In this document: in pieces, positions 1 through 6,108 of the stretch
How positions within the stretch are numbered: position 1 is the stretch's first letter
Layout: each line of letters opens with the position of its first letter
NCBI RefSeq assembly: GCF_004295795.1
Contig: NZ_SEBR01000036.1
Span: forward strand, 1 to 39,201
DNA: 39,201 nucleotides
Source of the DNA: Flavobacterium sp.
GTDB taxonomy: Bacteria; Bacteroidota; Bacteroidia; Flavobacteriales; Flavobacteriaceae
Reading direction: 5' to 3'
Translations under genes and position numbers: made by a program
The notes under the pieces: generated by a model
The model's input: only the letters and a program-made list of their open reading frames with translations
Databases searched by the model: none
What the model was told of the DNA's origin: nothing

Positions 1-19
1 GCCGCAAGGCCTTTTTGCT

Positions 20-98
20 ACTTTTGCGGCCAGGCAAACCGAGGAACGAGGTTCACTGAATCCTTTAAAAAACAATAAAAATCAATGAAGTAAAAGTA
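20..98 (-). repeat. window-end inverted repeat, left copy
   Basis: These 79 bases are the reverse complement of 39123-39201 with a single difference (C at 31). They sit inside the H4 hairpin of the repeat cassette. Copies of H4 elsewhere in the window (18920-18945, 25473-25498) lack about 66 bases found here, so this is a variant of H4 with an insertion near its apex. Both ends of the window fall in the same repeat, in opposite orientation. Confidence 0.9.
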
Positions 99-252
99 GT
101 CCCGCGGAAGGCGACGAACAACAACACAGGCAGCGCAGCTGCCGCAAACACCAAAAAAAGCGCAGCTTTTTTATTTACGCTCCGTGAGTGAGATTATTTC
201 AGTAAACACATAAAGTAATAAAGGAAAAAGATTTTGCGGCTAAAAGAAAAAT

Positions 253-396
253 AGCCCGGATAACGGCAACTAGCCTTTCGCAGAAAAAACCAACTTTTTC
301 TTAGGTTGCGACAGCGACCGCAGGAAGCTCGTCGCAACCTCTAGAAAAACCGGTTTTTAAAAGAAAGCTAGTGCCAGGTTAGCCGGAAAAAGCTCC
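253..396 (-). repeat. H1 hairpin element, copy A
   Basis: A 144-base imperfect palindrome. Its outer ends pair imperfectly (left CCGGATAACGGCAACTAGCC, right GCTAGTGCC...AGCCGG). The inner stem is GGTTGCGAC (304-312) with GTCGCAACC (331-339), a perfect 9-bp pair around an 18-base loop. Read on the minus strand the loop is GAGCTTCCTGCGGTCGCT, identical in all five copies. It lies directly downstream of the frr terminator. Confidence 0.85.
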
Positions 397-411
397 AAAA
401 AATTTTGCAAT

Positions 412-436
412 AAAAAACCCGACATAACATCGGGTT
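412..436 (-). terminator. intrinsic terminator of pyrH-frr
   Basis: On the minus strand, 24 bases after the frr stop, AACCCGA pairs with TCGGGTT around a 7-base loop and is followed by a run of six T. This is a standard Rho-independent terminator closing the pyrH-frr operon. Confidence 0.85.
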
Positions 437-459
437 CCAATATCAAAAAAAAGGCAAAA

Positions 460-1023
460 TCAAACCTTCATAATCTCGGCTTCTTTGACCGTAAGCACTT
501 CATCGATCTTCTTGATAAAAGCGTTTGTAAGACTTTGTACTTCTTCTTCGGCGGACTTGCAAATGTCCTCAGAAGTACCGTCTTTCTCAAGTTTCTTGAT
601 CTCTTTATTCGCTTCCTGGCGCGCGTTTCGAATCCCGATTTTGGCATCTTCGGCTTCAGATTTGGCCTGTTTTACCAAATCGCGTCGGCGTTCCTCAGTG
701 AGCGGCGGAACGGAAATGATCACAGTATCGCCATTGTTCATTGGGTTGAAACCGATGTTTGCAATCATGATCGCTTTTTCGATCGGGTGCAACATGTTCT
801 TTTCCCAAGGCGTTACCGTGATGGTACGCGCGTCCGGAACCGCGATGTTCGAGACTTGTGAAAGCGGCGTTTGCGATCCGTAGTAATCTACGAAAACGCC
901 TCCAAGCATCGCCGGAGTAGCTTTGCCTGCGCGGATGTTCAAAAATTCCTTCTCCAGGTGAGCGATCGAGCCCGCCATGGATTCTTCAGTGCTTTCTAAA
1001 ATAAAATCGATTTCTTCAGTCAT
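460..1023 (-). CDS. frr: ribosome recycling factor
   Basis: Ribosome recycling factor. With EF-G it splits the post-termination ribosome so the subunits can be reused. The 187-residue length matches the family (about 185). Recognisable stretches are the N-terminal helix with HLEKEFLNIRAGKATP (about residues 23-38), the domain II segment around YYGSQTPLSQVSNI, and the C-terminal three-helix part ending in DEVLTVKEAEIMKV. ATG at 1021-1023 is the obvious start. It lies 41 bases after pyrH, and the pair forms an operon in most Bacteroidetes. A clear intrinsic terminator follows at 412-436. Nothing about the gene is odd; function is assigned from strong family resemblance. Confidence 0.97.
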   Translation of the reverse strand: MTEEIDFILESTEESMAGSIAHLEKEFLNIRAGKATPAMLGGVFVDYYGSQTPLSQVSNIAVPDARTITVTPWEKNMLHPIEKAIMIANIGFNPMNNGDTVIISVPPLTEERRRDLVKQAKSEAEDAKIGIRNARQEANKEIKKLEKDGTSEDICKSAEEEVQSLTNAFIKKIDEVLTVKEAEIMKV

Positions 1024-1064
1024 GTTTTAATGCTTTAGGCAATAAGCTTCTGTACTTTTTCCAA

Positions 1065-1772
1065 TTATCCCTGAACGACGGTCCCGATGTTGTCGCCTTG
1101 GCAAATCTTGAGCAGATTGCCTTCCTTGTTCATATCGAAAACCACGATCGGCAAATTGTTTTCCTGGCTCAAAGTGAATGCGGTGGTGTCCATGACGTTC
1201 AGGCCTTTCGACAAAACTTCGGCAAATGTCAACTCGTCGTATTTGGTTGCCGATGGATCTTTCTCAGGATCGGCCGTGTAAATTCCGTCTACGCGAGTGC
1301 CTTTGAGGATCACGTCGGCGTGAATTTCGACGCCTCTCAAAACGGCGGCCGTATCGGTCGTGAAATAGGGATTTCCGGTTCCGGCTCCAAAAATCACGAT
1401 TCGGTTTTTCTCGAGATGACGCACCGCGCGACGCTTGATGTAAGGTTCGGCTATGGCTTCGATTTTTAGGGCGGTTTGCAGACGTGTGAGCATTCCGGCG
1501 TCTTCGAGAGCGCCTTGCAACGCCATTCCGTTGATAACCGTGGCCAACATTCCCATGTAATCGCCTTGTACGCGGTCCATTCCATTGCTGGCTCCGGCCA
1601 CGCCTCGGAAAATATTTCCTCCGCCAATCACGATCGCGATTTCGACGCCTTGGTCGTGGATCGACTTGATATCATTGGCATATTCGGCCAGACGCGCTGG
1701 GTCGATTCCGTATTGACGGTCGCCCATCAACGCTTCTCCGCTGAGTTTGAGGAGGATTCTTTTGTACTTCAT
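1065..1772 (-). CDS. pyrH: uridylate kinase (UMP kinase)
   Basis: UMP kinase of the amino-acid-kinase fold, which phosphorylates UMP to UDP with ATP in cytoplasmic pyrimidine synthesis. The 235-residue protein begins MKYKRILLKLSGEAL and shows the glycine-rich IGGGNIFRG near residue 52, a GDYMGMLATVINGMALQ segment, GAGTGNPYFTTDTAA and the DGIYTADPEKDP ATP-binding part, all standard for PyrH. A longer reading frame would start with TTG at 1793, but that codon lies inside the -7 box TATATTTG (1791-1798), so ATG at 1772 is preferred; it also gives the usual family length. It is followed at 41 bases by frr. Dihydroorotase in the same pathway is encoded elsewhere in the window at 13865-15205. Confidence 0.97.
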   Translation of the reverse strand: MKYKRILLKLSGEALMGDRQYGIDPARLAEYANDIKSIHDQGVEIAIVIGGGNIFRGVAGASNGMDRVQGDYMGMLATVINGMALQGALEDAGMLTRLQTALKIEAIAEPYIKRRAVRHLEKNRIVIFGAGTGNPYFTTDTAAVLRGVEIHADVILKGTRVDGIYTADPEKDPSATKYDELTFAEVLSKGLNVMDTTAFTLSQENNLPIVVFDMNKEGNLLKICQGDNIGTVVQG

Positions 1773-1790
1773 AATTTTGGTAGAGTTGTG

Positions 1791-1798
1791 CAAATATA
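1791..1798 (-). promoter_or_regulatory. -7 box of the pyrH-frr promoter
   Basis: TATATTTG on the minus strand matches the Bacteroidetes -7 consensus TAnnTTTG exactly. It ends 18 bases before the pyrH ATG, implying a leader of about ten bases. No convincing -33 TTTG was found at the ideal spacing. Confidence 0.6.
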
Positions 1799-1881
1799 GA
1801 GATATTCCGACGTATCGAAAACCTGCGTTCTAAAAATGTTAACAGCCTCAGAAATGGGTTTCTTTGGCACATTTTTAATCG

Positions 1882-1889
1882 TAATTTTG
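1882..1889 (+). promoter_or_regulatory. -7 box for the thioredoxin-fold gene
   Basis: TAATTTTG matches TAnnTTTG. TTTG at 1863-1866 could be the -33 part, but the 15-base spacer is shorter than the usual 17-23. The start codon is 38 bases downstream. Confidence 0.5.
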
Positions 1890-1927
1890 GCAGACCGAAC
1901 ACCGTGAACACTTAAAGGAGACATCTT

Positions 1928-2551
1928 ATGAAAATGGCCGTCGCAGCTGGTTTGTCCCAGAGTTATACCTACCTGAAATACAGAAATATTGTCTCGAAAT
2001 TGTTGTCGGAAGGCAAGGTTTCGGGCATTTCACAATCAGAAGCGCTTCTCGAGTACACCAAACTCAACGAATCTCGTATGAACCGTCTCGACAAGAAAAT
2101 CGTCGTGCCCGAAGATTTTATCAAGCGTTTGCTGGCCTTGAAGCACAAATATATCTGGCTCGTGATTTCTGAAGGTTGGTGCGGAGACGCGGCCCAGTTG
2201 ACGCCTGTTTTCAACAAACTTGCAAGCTTGTCGGAAAACATCGAGCTCAGAATGGTTTTCCGCGACGAGAACGATGGTCTGATGAACGCGTTTTTGAGCA
2301 ACGGCGCGCGTTCGATTCCAAAGTTGGTCGTGCTTGACGCCGATACGAACGAGGTTCGCACAAGTTGGGGACCGAGGCCGAAAGGCGCTGCCGAATTCAT
2401 CCGATCATACAAAGAACAATACGGACAAATCGACGAAACAGCCAAAACCGAATTGCATTTGTGGTACACGCACGACAAAGGTTTGTCGACGCAATCGGAA
2501 CTTATCGAACTCATGGAAGAGCTCGAGGTCGCGCTTTATTCGAAACGATAA
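1928..2551 (+). CDS. thioredoxin-fold protein with a single active-site cysteine
   Basis: A 207-residue cytoplasmic-looking protein without a signal peptide. Residues about 75-190 look like a thioredoxin fold: strand YIWLVIS, then GWCGDAAQ (Cys85), and later RSIPKLVVLD with a Pro131 in the position of the cis-proline. The usual CxxC is replaced by C-G-D-A, so only the first cysteine remains. Flavobacteria commonly carry proteins of this kind, annotated as thioredoxin family; their substrate is unknown to me. The N-terminal 70 residues are helical and without recognised motif. The gene is transcribed divergently from pyrH-frr and converges with the outer-membrane gene at 2553. ATG 1934 is an alternative start only two codons in. 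Confidence 0.8.
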   Translation: MKMAVAAGLSQSYTYLKYRNIVSKLLSEGKVSGISQSEALLEYTKLNESRMNRLDKKIVVPEDFIKRLLALKHKYIWLVISEGWCGDAAQLTPVFNKLASLSENIELRMVFRDENDGLMNAFLSNGARSIPKLVVLDADTNEVRTSWGPRPKGAAEFIRSYKEQYGQIDETAKTELHLWYTHDKGLSTQSELIELMEELEVALYSKR

Positions 2552-2552
2552 G

Positions 2553-3101
2553 CTAGAAAATGGTCAGGCCGAGGCCGAAACTTATCGCGCGAATTTGTCC
2601 GGTGTTGTCAAGCGAAAATCCGTACTGCGAGTATTCGGCGAAGACCGATGTTCCGTCGAGATTTTCCCAACCGATGCTCGTTTTCCAGTAATAACCTTGT
2701 TTGTTTCCATGCCCGAGGCCAAAAACCCAACCGGCGCCGGGTTGGATCAAAAGTCTTGTGTATTCATTGATTCGCGGCGCAATCCTGAAGTTGTTGTAAA
2801 CCGGGATCGCGATGAGTTTTTCTGACAATCGCCATTCCGTTCCCGTGTGCAATCCGGTGGCGAACCAGCGGTTCACGTGAACGCCAAGTCCGAATTTTGT
2901 GTTGATTCCATCGGGCAAAAACCGCAGATCATCCACTTTCGCGCCTCCGTCGAAATGATGGCGCAAAGGCAAGGCGACTCCGAACAAAATGTATTTGAAA
3001 TTTTTTTGCGGCTCGGGTTGAAGTTCTGGAAAGAACTGGCTGTGAGCCGAAAATCCGATAAGAAGTAAGAGTAAAAAATACCTAATCTTGAGTGAATGCA
3101 T
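2553..3101 (-). CDS. small outer-membrane beta-barrel-like protein, function unknown
   Basis: A 182-residue protein with an N-terminal signal peptide (hydrophobic YFLLLLLIGFSAHSQ, likely cleavage after HS-Q at about residue 22). The rest alternates hydrophobic and polar residues with aromatic-rich strands and ends in a phenylalanine (GLGLTIF), as is common for outer-membrane barrels of roughly eight strands. I do not recognise a named family. It overlaps the truB stop by 20 bases and is the last gene of the ftsX-DUF3098-uppP-truB run, so it is probably cotranscribed. It converges on the thioredoxin-fold gene, with only one base between the two stop codons, and no terminator was seen between them. 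Confidence 0.7.
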   Translation of the reverse strand: MHSLKIRYFLLLLLIGFSAHSQFFPELQPEPQKNFKYILFGVALPLRHHFDGGAKVDDLRFLPDGINTKFGLGVHVNRWFATGLHTGTEWRLSEKLIAIPVYNNFRIAPRINEYTRLLIQPGAGWVFGLGHGNKQGYYWKTSIGWENLDGTSVFAEYSQYGFSLDNTGQIRAISFGLGLTIF

Positions 3102-3780
3102 GCTGGAAATCTTCTGGCGTTTCAGCTAAAGTTACAGCATATTCCCCAATTTTGGTTCGTCTCAACGCGGTCAAATGCGCTCCGGAATTTATGGCTTTTC
3201 CAAGGTCGAAAGCGATCGATCGAATGTATGTGCCTTTGCTGCAAACAATCCTAAAATCGACTTCGGGCAAGGCGATTCTCGTGAGCTCAAATTCGTGAAT
3301 GGTCGTTTTTCGGGAAGCGATCTCGATTTCTTCCCCGGCGCGGGCGTGTTCATACAAGCGTTTTCCGTCTTTTTTGATGGCCGAAAAAATAGGTGGTTTT
3401 TGGTCGATTTCGCCTAGAAATTGTTCCGAAACGGTTTTCAAAAGCAGTTCTTCAGAAATATGTTCCGTAGGAAAAGTCGCATCGATTTCAGTCTCGAGAT
3501 CGTACGATGGCGTAGTGGCGCCAAAATGAAAAGTACCAGTATATTCTTTGACCTGGCCTTGCAATTCGGGAATCCGTTTGGTGAACTTTCCCGTGCACAT
3601 GATCAAAAGTCCCGTCGCCAAAGGATCGAGCGTTCCGGCGTGACCGATCTTGATCTTTTTGAGACCGAGTTGCGATTTCAAAAGCCACTTGATTTTGTTC
3701 ACCGCCTGAAACGAAGTCCAGTGCAAAGGTTTGTCGATAAGCAGGATTTGTCCTTCGAGAAAATCTTCGGGCGTTCTCAA
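3082..3780 (-). CDS. truB: tRNA pseudouridine(55) synthase
   Basis: TruB isomerises U55 to pseudouridine in the T-loop of tRNAs. The protein contains GQILLIDKPLHWTSFQAVNK, IGHAGTLDPLATGLL with the catalytic aspartate (Asp52 with this start), a KEYTGTFHFGATTPSYDLE stretch and the CSKGTYIRSIAFDLG motif. There is no ATG near the expected beginning. The reading frame extends upstream into uppP, but a TTG at 3778-3780 overlaps the uppP stop (TTGA) and gives 232 residues, close to related flavobacterial TruB proteins, so translational coupling from uppP with a TTG start is inferred. The downstream outer-membrane gene overlaps its 3' end by 20 bases. Confidence 0.93.
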   Translation of the reverse strand: MRTPEDFLEGQILLIDKPLHWTSFQAVNKIKWLLKSQLGLKKIKIGHAGTLDPLATGLLIMCTGKFTKRIPELQGQVKEYTGTFHFGATTPSYDLETEIDATFPTEHISEELLLKTVSEQFLGEIDQKPPIFSAIKKDGKRLYEHARAGEEIEIASRKTTIHEFELTRIALPEVDFRIVCSKGTYIRSIAFDLGKAINSGAHLTALRRTKIGEYAVTLAETPEDFQHAFTQD

Positions 3781-4574
3781 ATTATCGTGAGTTTTTGGAC
3801 GAAAAAGTGAATGATCAAAATTGCGGCTCCGGCCAGAATCCGGTAATAGCCGAACCATTTGAAGCCGTGTTTTTGCAAGAATCCGATAAACGATTTTATG
3901 GCGAGCAAAGCCACAATGAAAGCCACGACGTTTCCGATGATAAGCAGGTTCGTTTCCTGTGAAGTCAAAACCAATCCGTCCTTATAATAGTCGTACAATT
4001 TTTTGGCCGTCGCTCCAAACATTGTTGGAATCGCAAGGAAAAACGAGAATTCGGCTGCTGTTTTGCGCGTCAACTTCTGGGACATTCCGCCAATGATGCT
4101 CGCGCCGCTTCTCGAAACGCCTGGAATCATGGCGATGCATTGAAATAATCCGATCTTGAAAGCCGTCGCGTACGAAATGTCGTCGGTCGAATCTGATTCC
4201 TCGTCTCTCGAAAACCATCCGTCAACGAACAAGAGCACGATTCCTCCAAGCACGAGCGAGATCGCGACCGTGACCGGACTTTCCAGCAAAGCATCGATTT
4301 TGTCGCTGAACAAAAGTCCGAAAACAACCGCCGGAATGAACGCGACAAGCAGTTTGAAGTAAAATCCGATGGTTTGGAAGAAGCGTTTGAAATACAGGAT
4401 GATGACCGATAAGATCGCTCCAAGCTGAATGACGACAGTGAACAATTTGGTGAAATCGTCTCCGGCAATCCCGAAAAACGACGAGGCGATGATCATGTGT
4501 CCGGTTGACGAAACGGGTAAAAATTCGGTCAATCCTTCGATTATCGCGATGATTATGGCTTGGAAAGTGGTCAT
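3777..4574 (-). CDS. uppP: undecaprenyl-diphosphatase
   Basis: UppP (BacA) removes a phosphate from undecaprenyl pyrophosphate to recycle the lipid carrier for peptidoglycan and other envelope polymers. The protein has 265 residues and about eight membrane segments. Both family signatures are present: EGLTEFLPVSSTGH at residues 13-26 and PGVSRSGAS at 151-159, which carry the catalytic glutamates, serine and arginine. It follows DUF3098 by 89 bases and its stop overlaps the truB start. Cell-division gene ftsX lies at the head of the same run. Confidence 0.96.
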   Translation of the reverse strand: MTTFQAIIIAIIEGLTEFLPVSSTGHMIIASSFFGIAGDDFTKLFTVVIQLGAILSVIILYFKRFFQTIGFYFKLLVAFIPAVVFGLLFSDKIDALLESPVTVAISLVLGGIVLLFVDGWFSRDEESDSTDDISYATAFKIGLFQCIAMIPGVSRSGASIIGGMSQKLTRKTAAEFSFFLAIPTMFGATAKKLYDYYKDGLVLTSQETNLLIIGNVVAFIVALLAIKSFIGFLQKHGFKWFGYYRILAGAAILIIHFFVQKLTII

Positions 4575-4663
4575 TGGAGTTGATTTGCAGATTTTACCCT
4601 TGTCGGATTATCAGAAAAAAAGCGTCCGATTATCTGAAAATCCGGTAATCTGATACACTAAAA

Positions 4664-4903
4664 TTATTGCTTCGGATTCTTCAGAATTGCGTAAACCGTA
4701 ACTCCGAAACCTATCAGTACGATGGTTGGAGCCAAGCGGATTCTCTGAAATCCAAACACCGATTCGTTAAACACTTTTGCGTCGTCGCTTCCGCCTCCGG
4801 CCATCAAAATAAAGCCTAGCGCGATCACCGCGATTCCGATAAGGAGAATTTTATAGTTGACTTTTTCGAAAAGAAAGTCTTTGTTGTCTTGCTTGTTTTC
4901 CAT
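4664..4903 (-). CDS. DUF3098 small membrane protein
   Basis: A 79-residue protein with two membrane helices: one around residues 18-36 (ILLIGIAVIALGFILMAGG) and one around 58-72 (IVLIGFGVTVYAIL), joined by a short loop with a VFGFQRIRLAP segment typical of DUF3098. The family is small, confined to Bacteroidetes and of unknown function. It occurs regularly between ftsX and uppP, which suggests a link to cell division or wall synthesis by context only. Confidence 0.85.
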   Translation of the reverse strand: MENKQDNKDFLFEKVNYKILLIGIAVIALGFILMAGGGSDDAKVFNESVFGFQRIRLAPTIVLIGFGVTVYAILKNPKQ

Positions 4904-4993
4904 TTTTCTAAATTTTTGTCTGATAAAGACTTGCAGCCTCGCGTTTTGTCACACCTGAAATTCCGAACTCCGGAACTTTGCACTTAAGCACTT

Positions 4994-5869
4994 TTAGTAA
5001 AGGTCGTCCGTTCGAAGGTTCAAAAAGCGCTGCGTGGCGATAAACGTACTGAACCAGGTTATCACGACTCCGGCCACCAAAACGCCTGCCAAAACCGCCG
5101 CTGTCATGGGTTGGTCGCGCAAAACGCCCAATGTCGGATAGGTCGTGTCGAGATAATAAAGCATTCCGATCAATGCGATAACGGCCAAAACAGCGCCGAT
5201 TATTCCGAGCCTGATACTTTTCCAGATGAAAGGTCGTCTGATGAACGACTTTGTCGCTCCGACCATTTGCATTGTTTTGATAATGAATCTGTTGGAGTGG
5301 ATGGAAAGTCGCATCGACGAATTGATCAGCAAAACTGCGATAAATGCCAAGATGCCGCTGATTATCAAAACCCACATACTCACTTTCTCGACGTTATCGT
5401 TGACCATGATGACCAATTGCTTGTCGTAATAAGCATCGGCAATCATGTCGTTTTCACGGATGTGACTTTGTATTTTTTGGATCGAATCGTTCACCACATA
5501 AGGCGCGCGCAAGTGAATGTCGTAAGAGTTCAAAAGTGGGTTCATGCCCAAAAACTCCATGAAATTTTCTCCGATTTCCTTTTGCAATTGTTGTCCGGCC
5601 TGTTCTTTGGAGACAAAATTGAAATCCTTGACCCAAGGTGCCGTTTTCAATTCCTGAACAAATGCCGCGTGAGTCGAATCCTGGGCTTCGTCCTTGAAAT
5701 AAACCGTCATGGGAACAGTCTCCTTGAAATCGTTCGTGAGGTTTTTGGAATTGATGATGAAAAGTCCGAGAACGCCCAACAAAAAAAGCATCAGGAAAAT
5801 GCTCAGGACGACCGAAAAGTAGGAGGAAATCAACCTGCGTTTCTGGAACCGGTCAAATTTAGAGATCAT
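4994..5869 (-). CDS. ftsX: cell division protein FtsX (permease-like)
   Basis: FtsX is the membrane part of the FtsEX complex, which couples ATP hydrolysis by FtsE to activation of wall hydrolases at the septum. The 291-residue protein has one N-terminal membrane helix (about 20-43), a periplasmic domain (about 50-170) and three C-terminal helices (about 175-200, 225-245, 262-282), the FtsX topology. HSNRFIIKTMQMVGATKSFIRRPF, between the second and third helices, is the conserved cytoplasmic signature. ftsE is not in the window; in this phylum it is often elsewhere. It is divergent from leuS and heads the run towards uppP and truB. Confidence 0.93.
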   Translation of the reverse strand: MISKFDRFQKRRLISSYFSVVLSIFLMLFLLGVLGLFIINSKNLTNDFKETVPMTVYFKDEAQDSTHAAFVQELKTAPWVKDFNFVSKEQAGQQLQKEIGENFMEFLGMNPLLNSYDIHLRAPYVVNDSIQKIQSHIRENDMIADAYYDKQLVIMVNDNVEKVSMWVLIISGILAFIAVLLINSSMRLSIHSNRFIIKTMQMVGATKSFIRRPFIWKSIRLGIIGAVLAVIALIGMLYYLDTTYPTLGVLRDQPMTAAVLAGVLVAGVVITWFSTFIATQRFLNLRTDDLY

Positions 5870-5968
5870 AGGCGTTGAAATTGCGGTAAAAATAAAAAAG
5901 AAAATCGGGTTGAGCGTCGAATCCTGGATAAACTAACGCACAAAGTTTTAAGATTCGTGTGCAAAACG

Positions 5969-5976
5969 TAACTTTG
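5969..5976 (+). promoter_or_regulatory. candidate -7 box for leuS
   Basis: TAACTTTG matches TAnnTTTG. It would give a leader of about 120 bases to the leuS ATG. No good -33 partner was identified, so this is tentative. Confidence 0.4.
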
Positions 5977-6080
5977 TGCGGCTTTGCAGATTTTGCTTTT
6001 GCAGACCGATCCAAATCTGTGGAAAACTGCAAAAATCCGCAGCAATCGCAACCTAGAGAATTCACGTTATCCGAACATGG

Positions 6081-6108
6081 AATAACGATTAACGAATAAC
6101 GAATAATG
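6081..6108 (+). repeat. heptamer tandem repeat reaching into the leuS start codon
   Basis: Four consecutive 7-base units: AATAACG (6081), ATTAACG (6088), AATAACG (6095) and AATAATG (6102). The last three bases of the fourth unit are the ATG of leuS. The array is A/T-rich, which favours initiation in Bacteroidetes. Confidence 0.7.

Larger units (their letters stand above)
1..396 (-). repeat. hairpin repeat cassette, half copy A
   Basis: A gene-free stretch that reads, in reverse orientation, as H1 (253-396), a spacer, H2, H3 and the start of H4. H2 here is AAAAAAGC/GCTTTTTT (154-172, loop GCA). H3 is GGCAGC/GCTGCC (129-143, loop GCA). The corresponding H2 in the copy at 24842 is AACGAGC/GCTCGTT, so the stem sequence differs but pairing is preserved. 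The cassette runs off the left edge of the window. No coding sequence is supported here. Confidence 0.8.
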
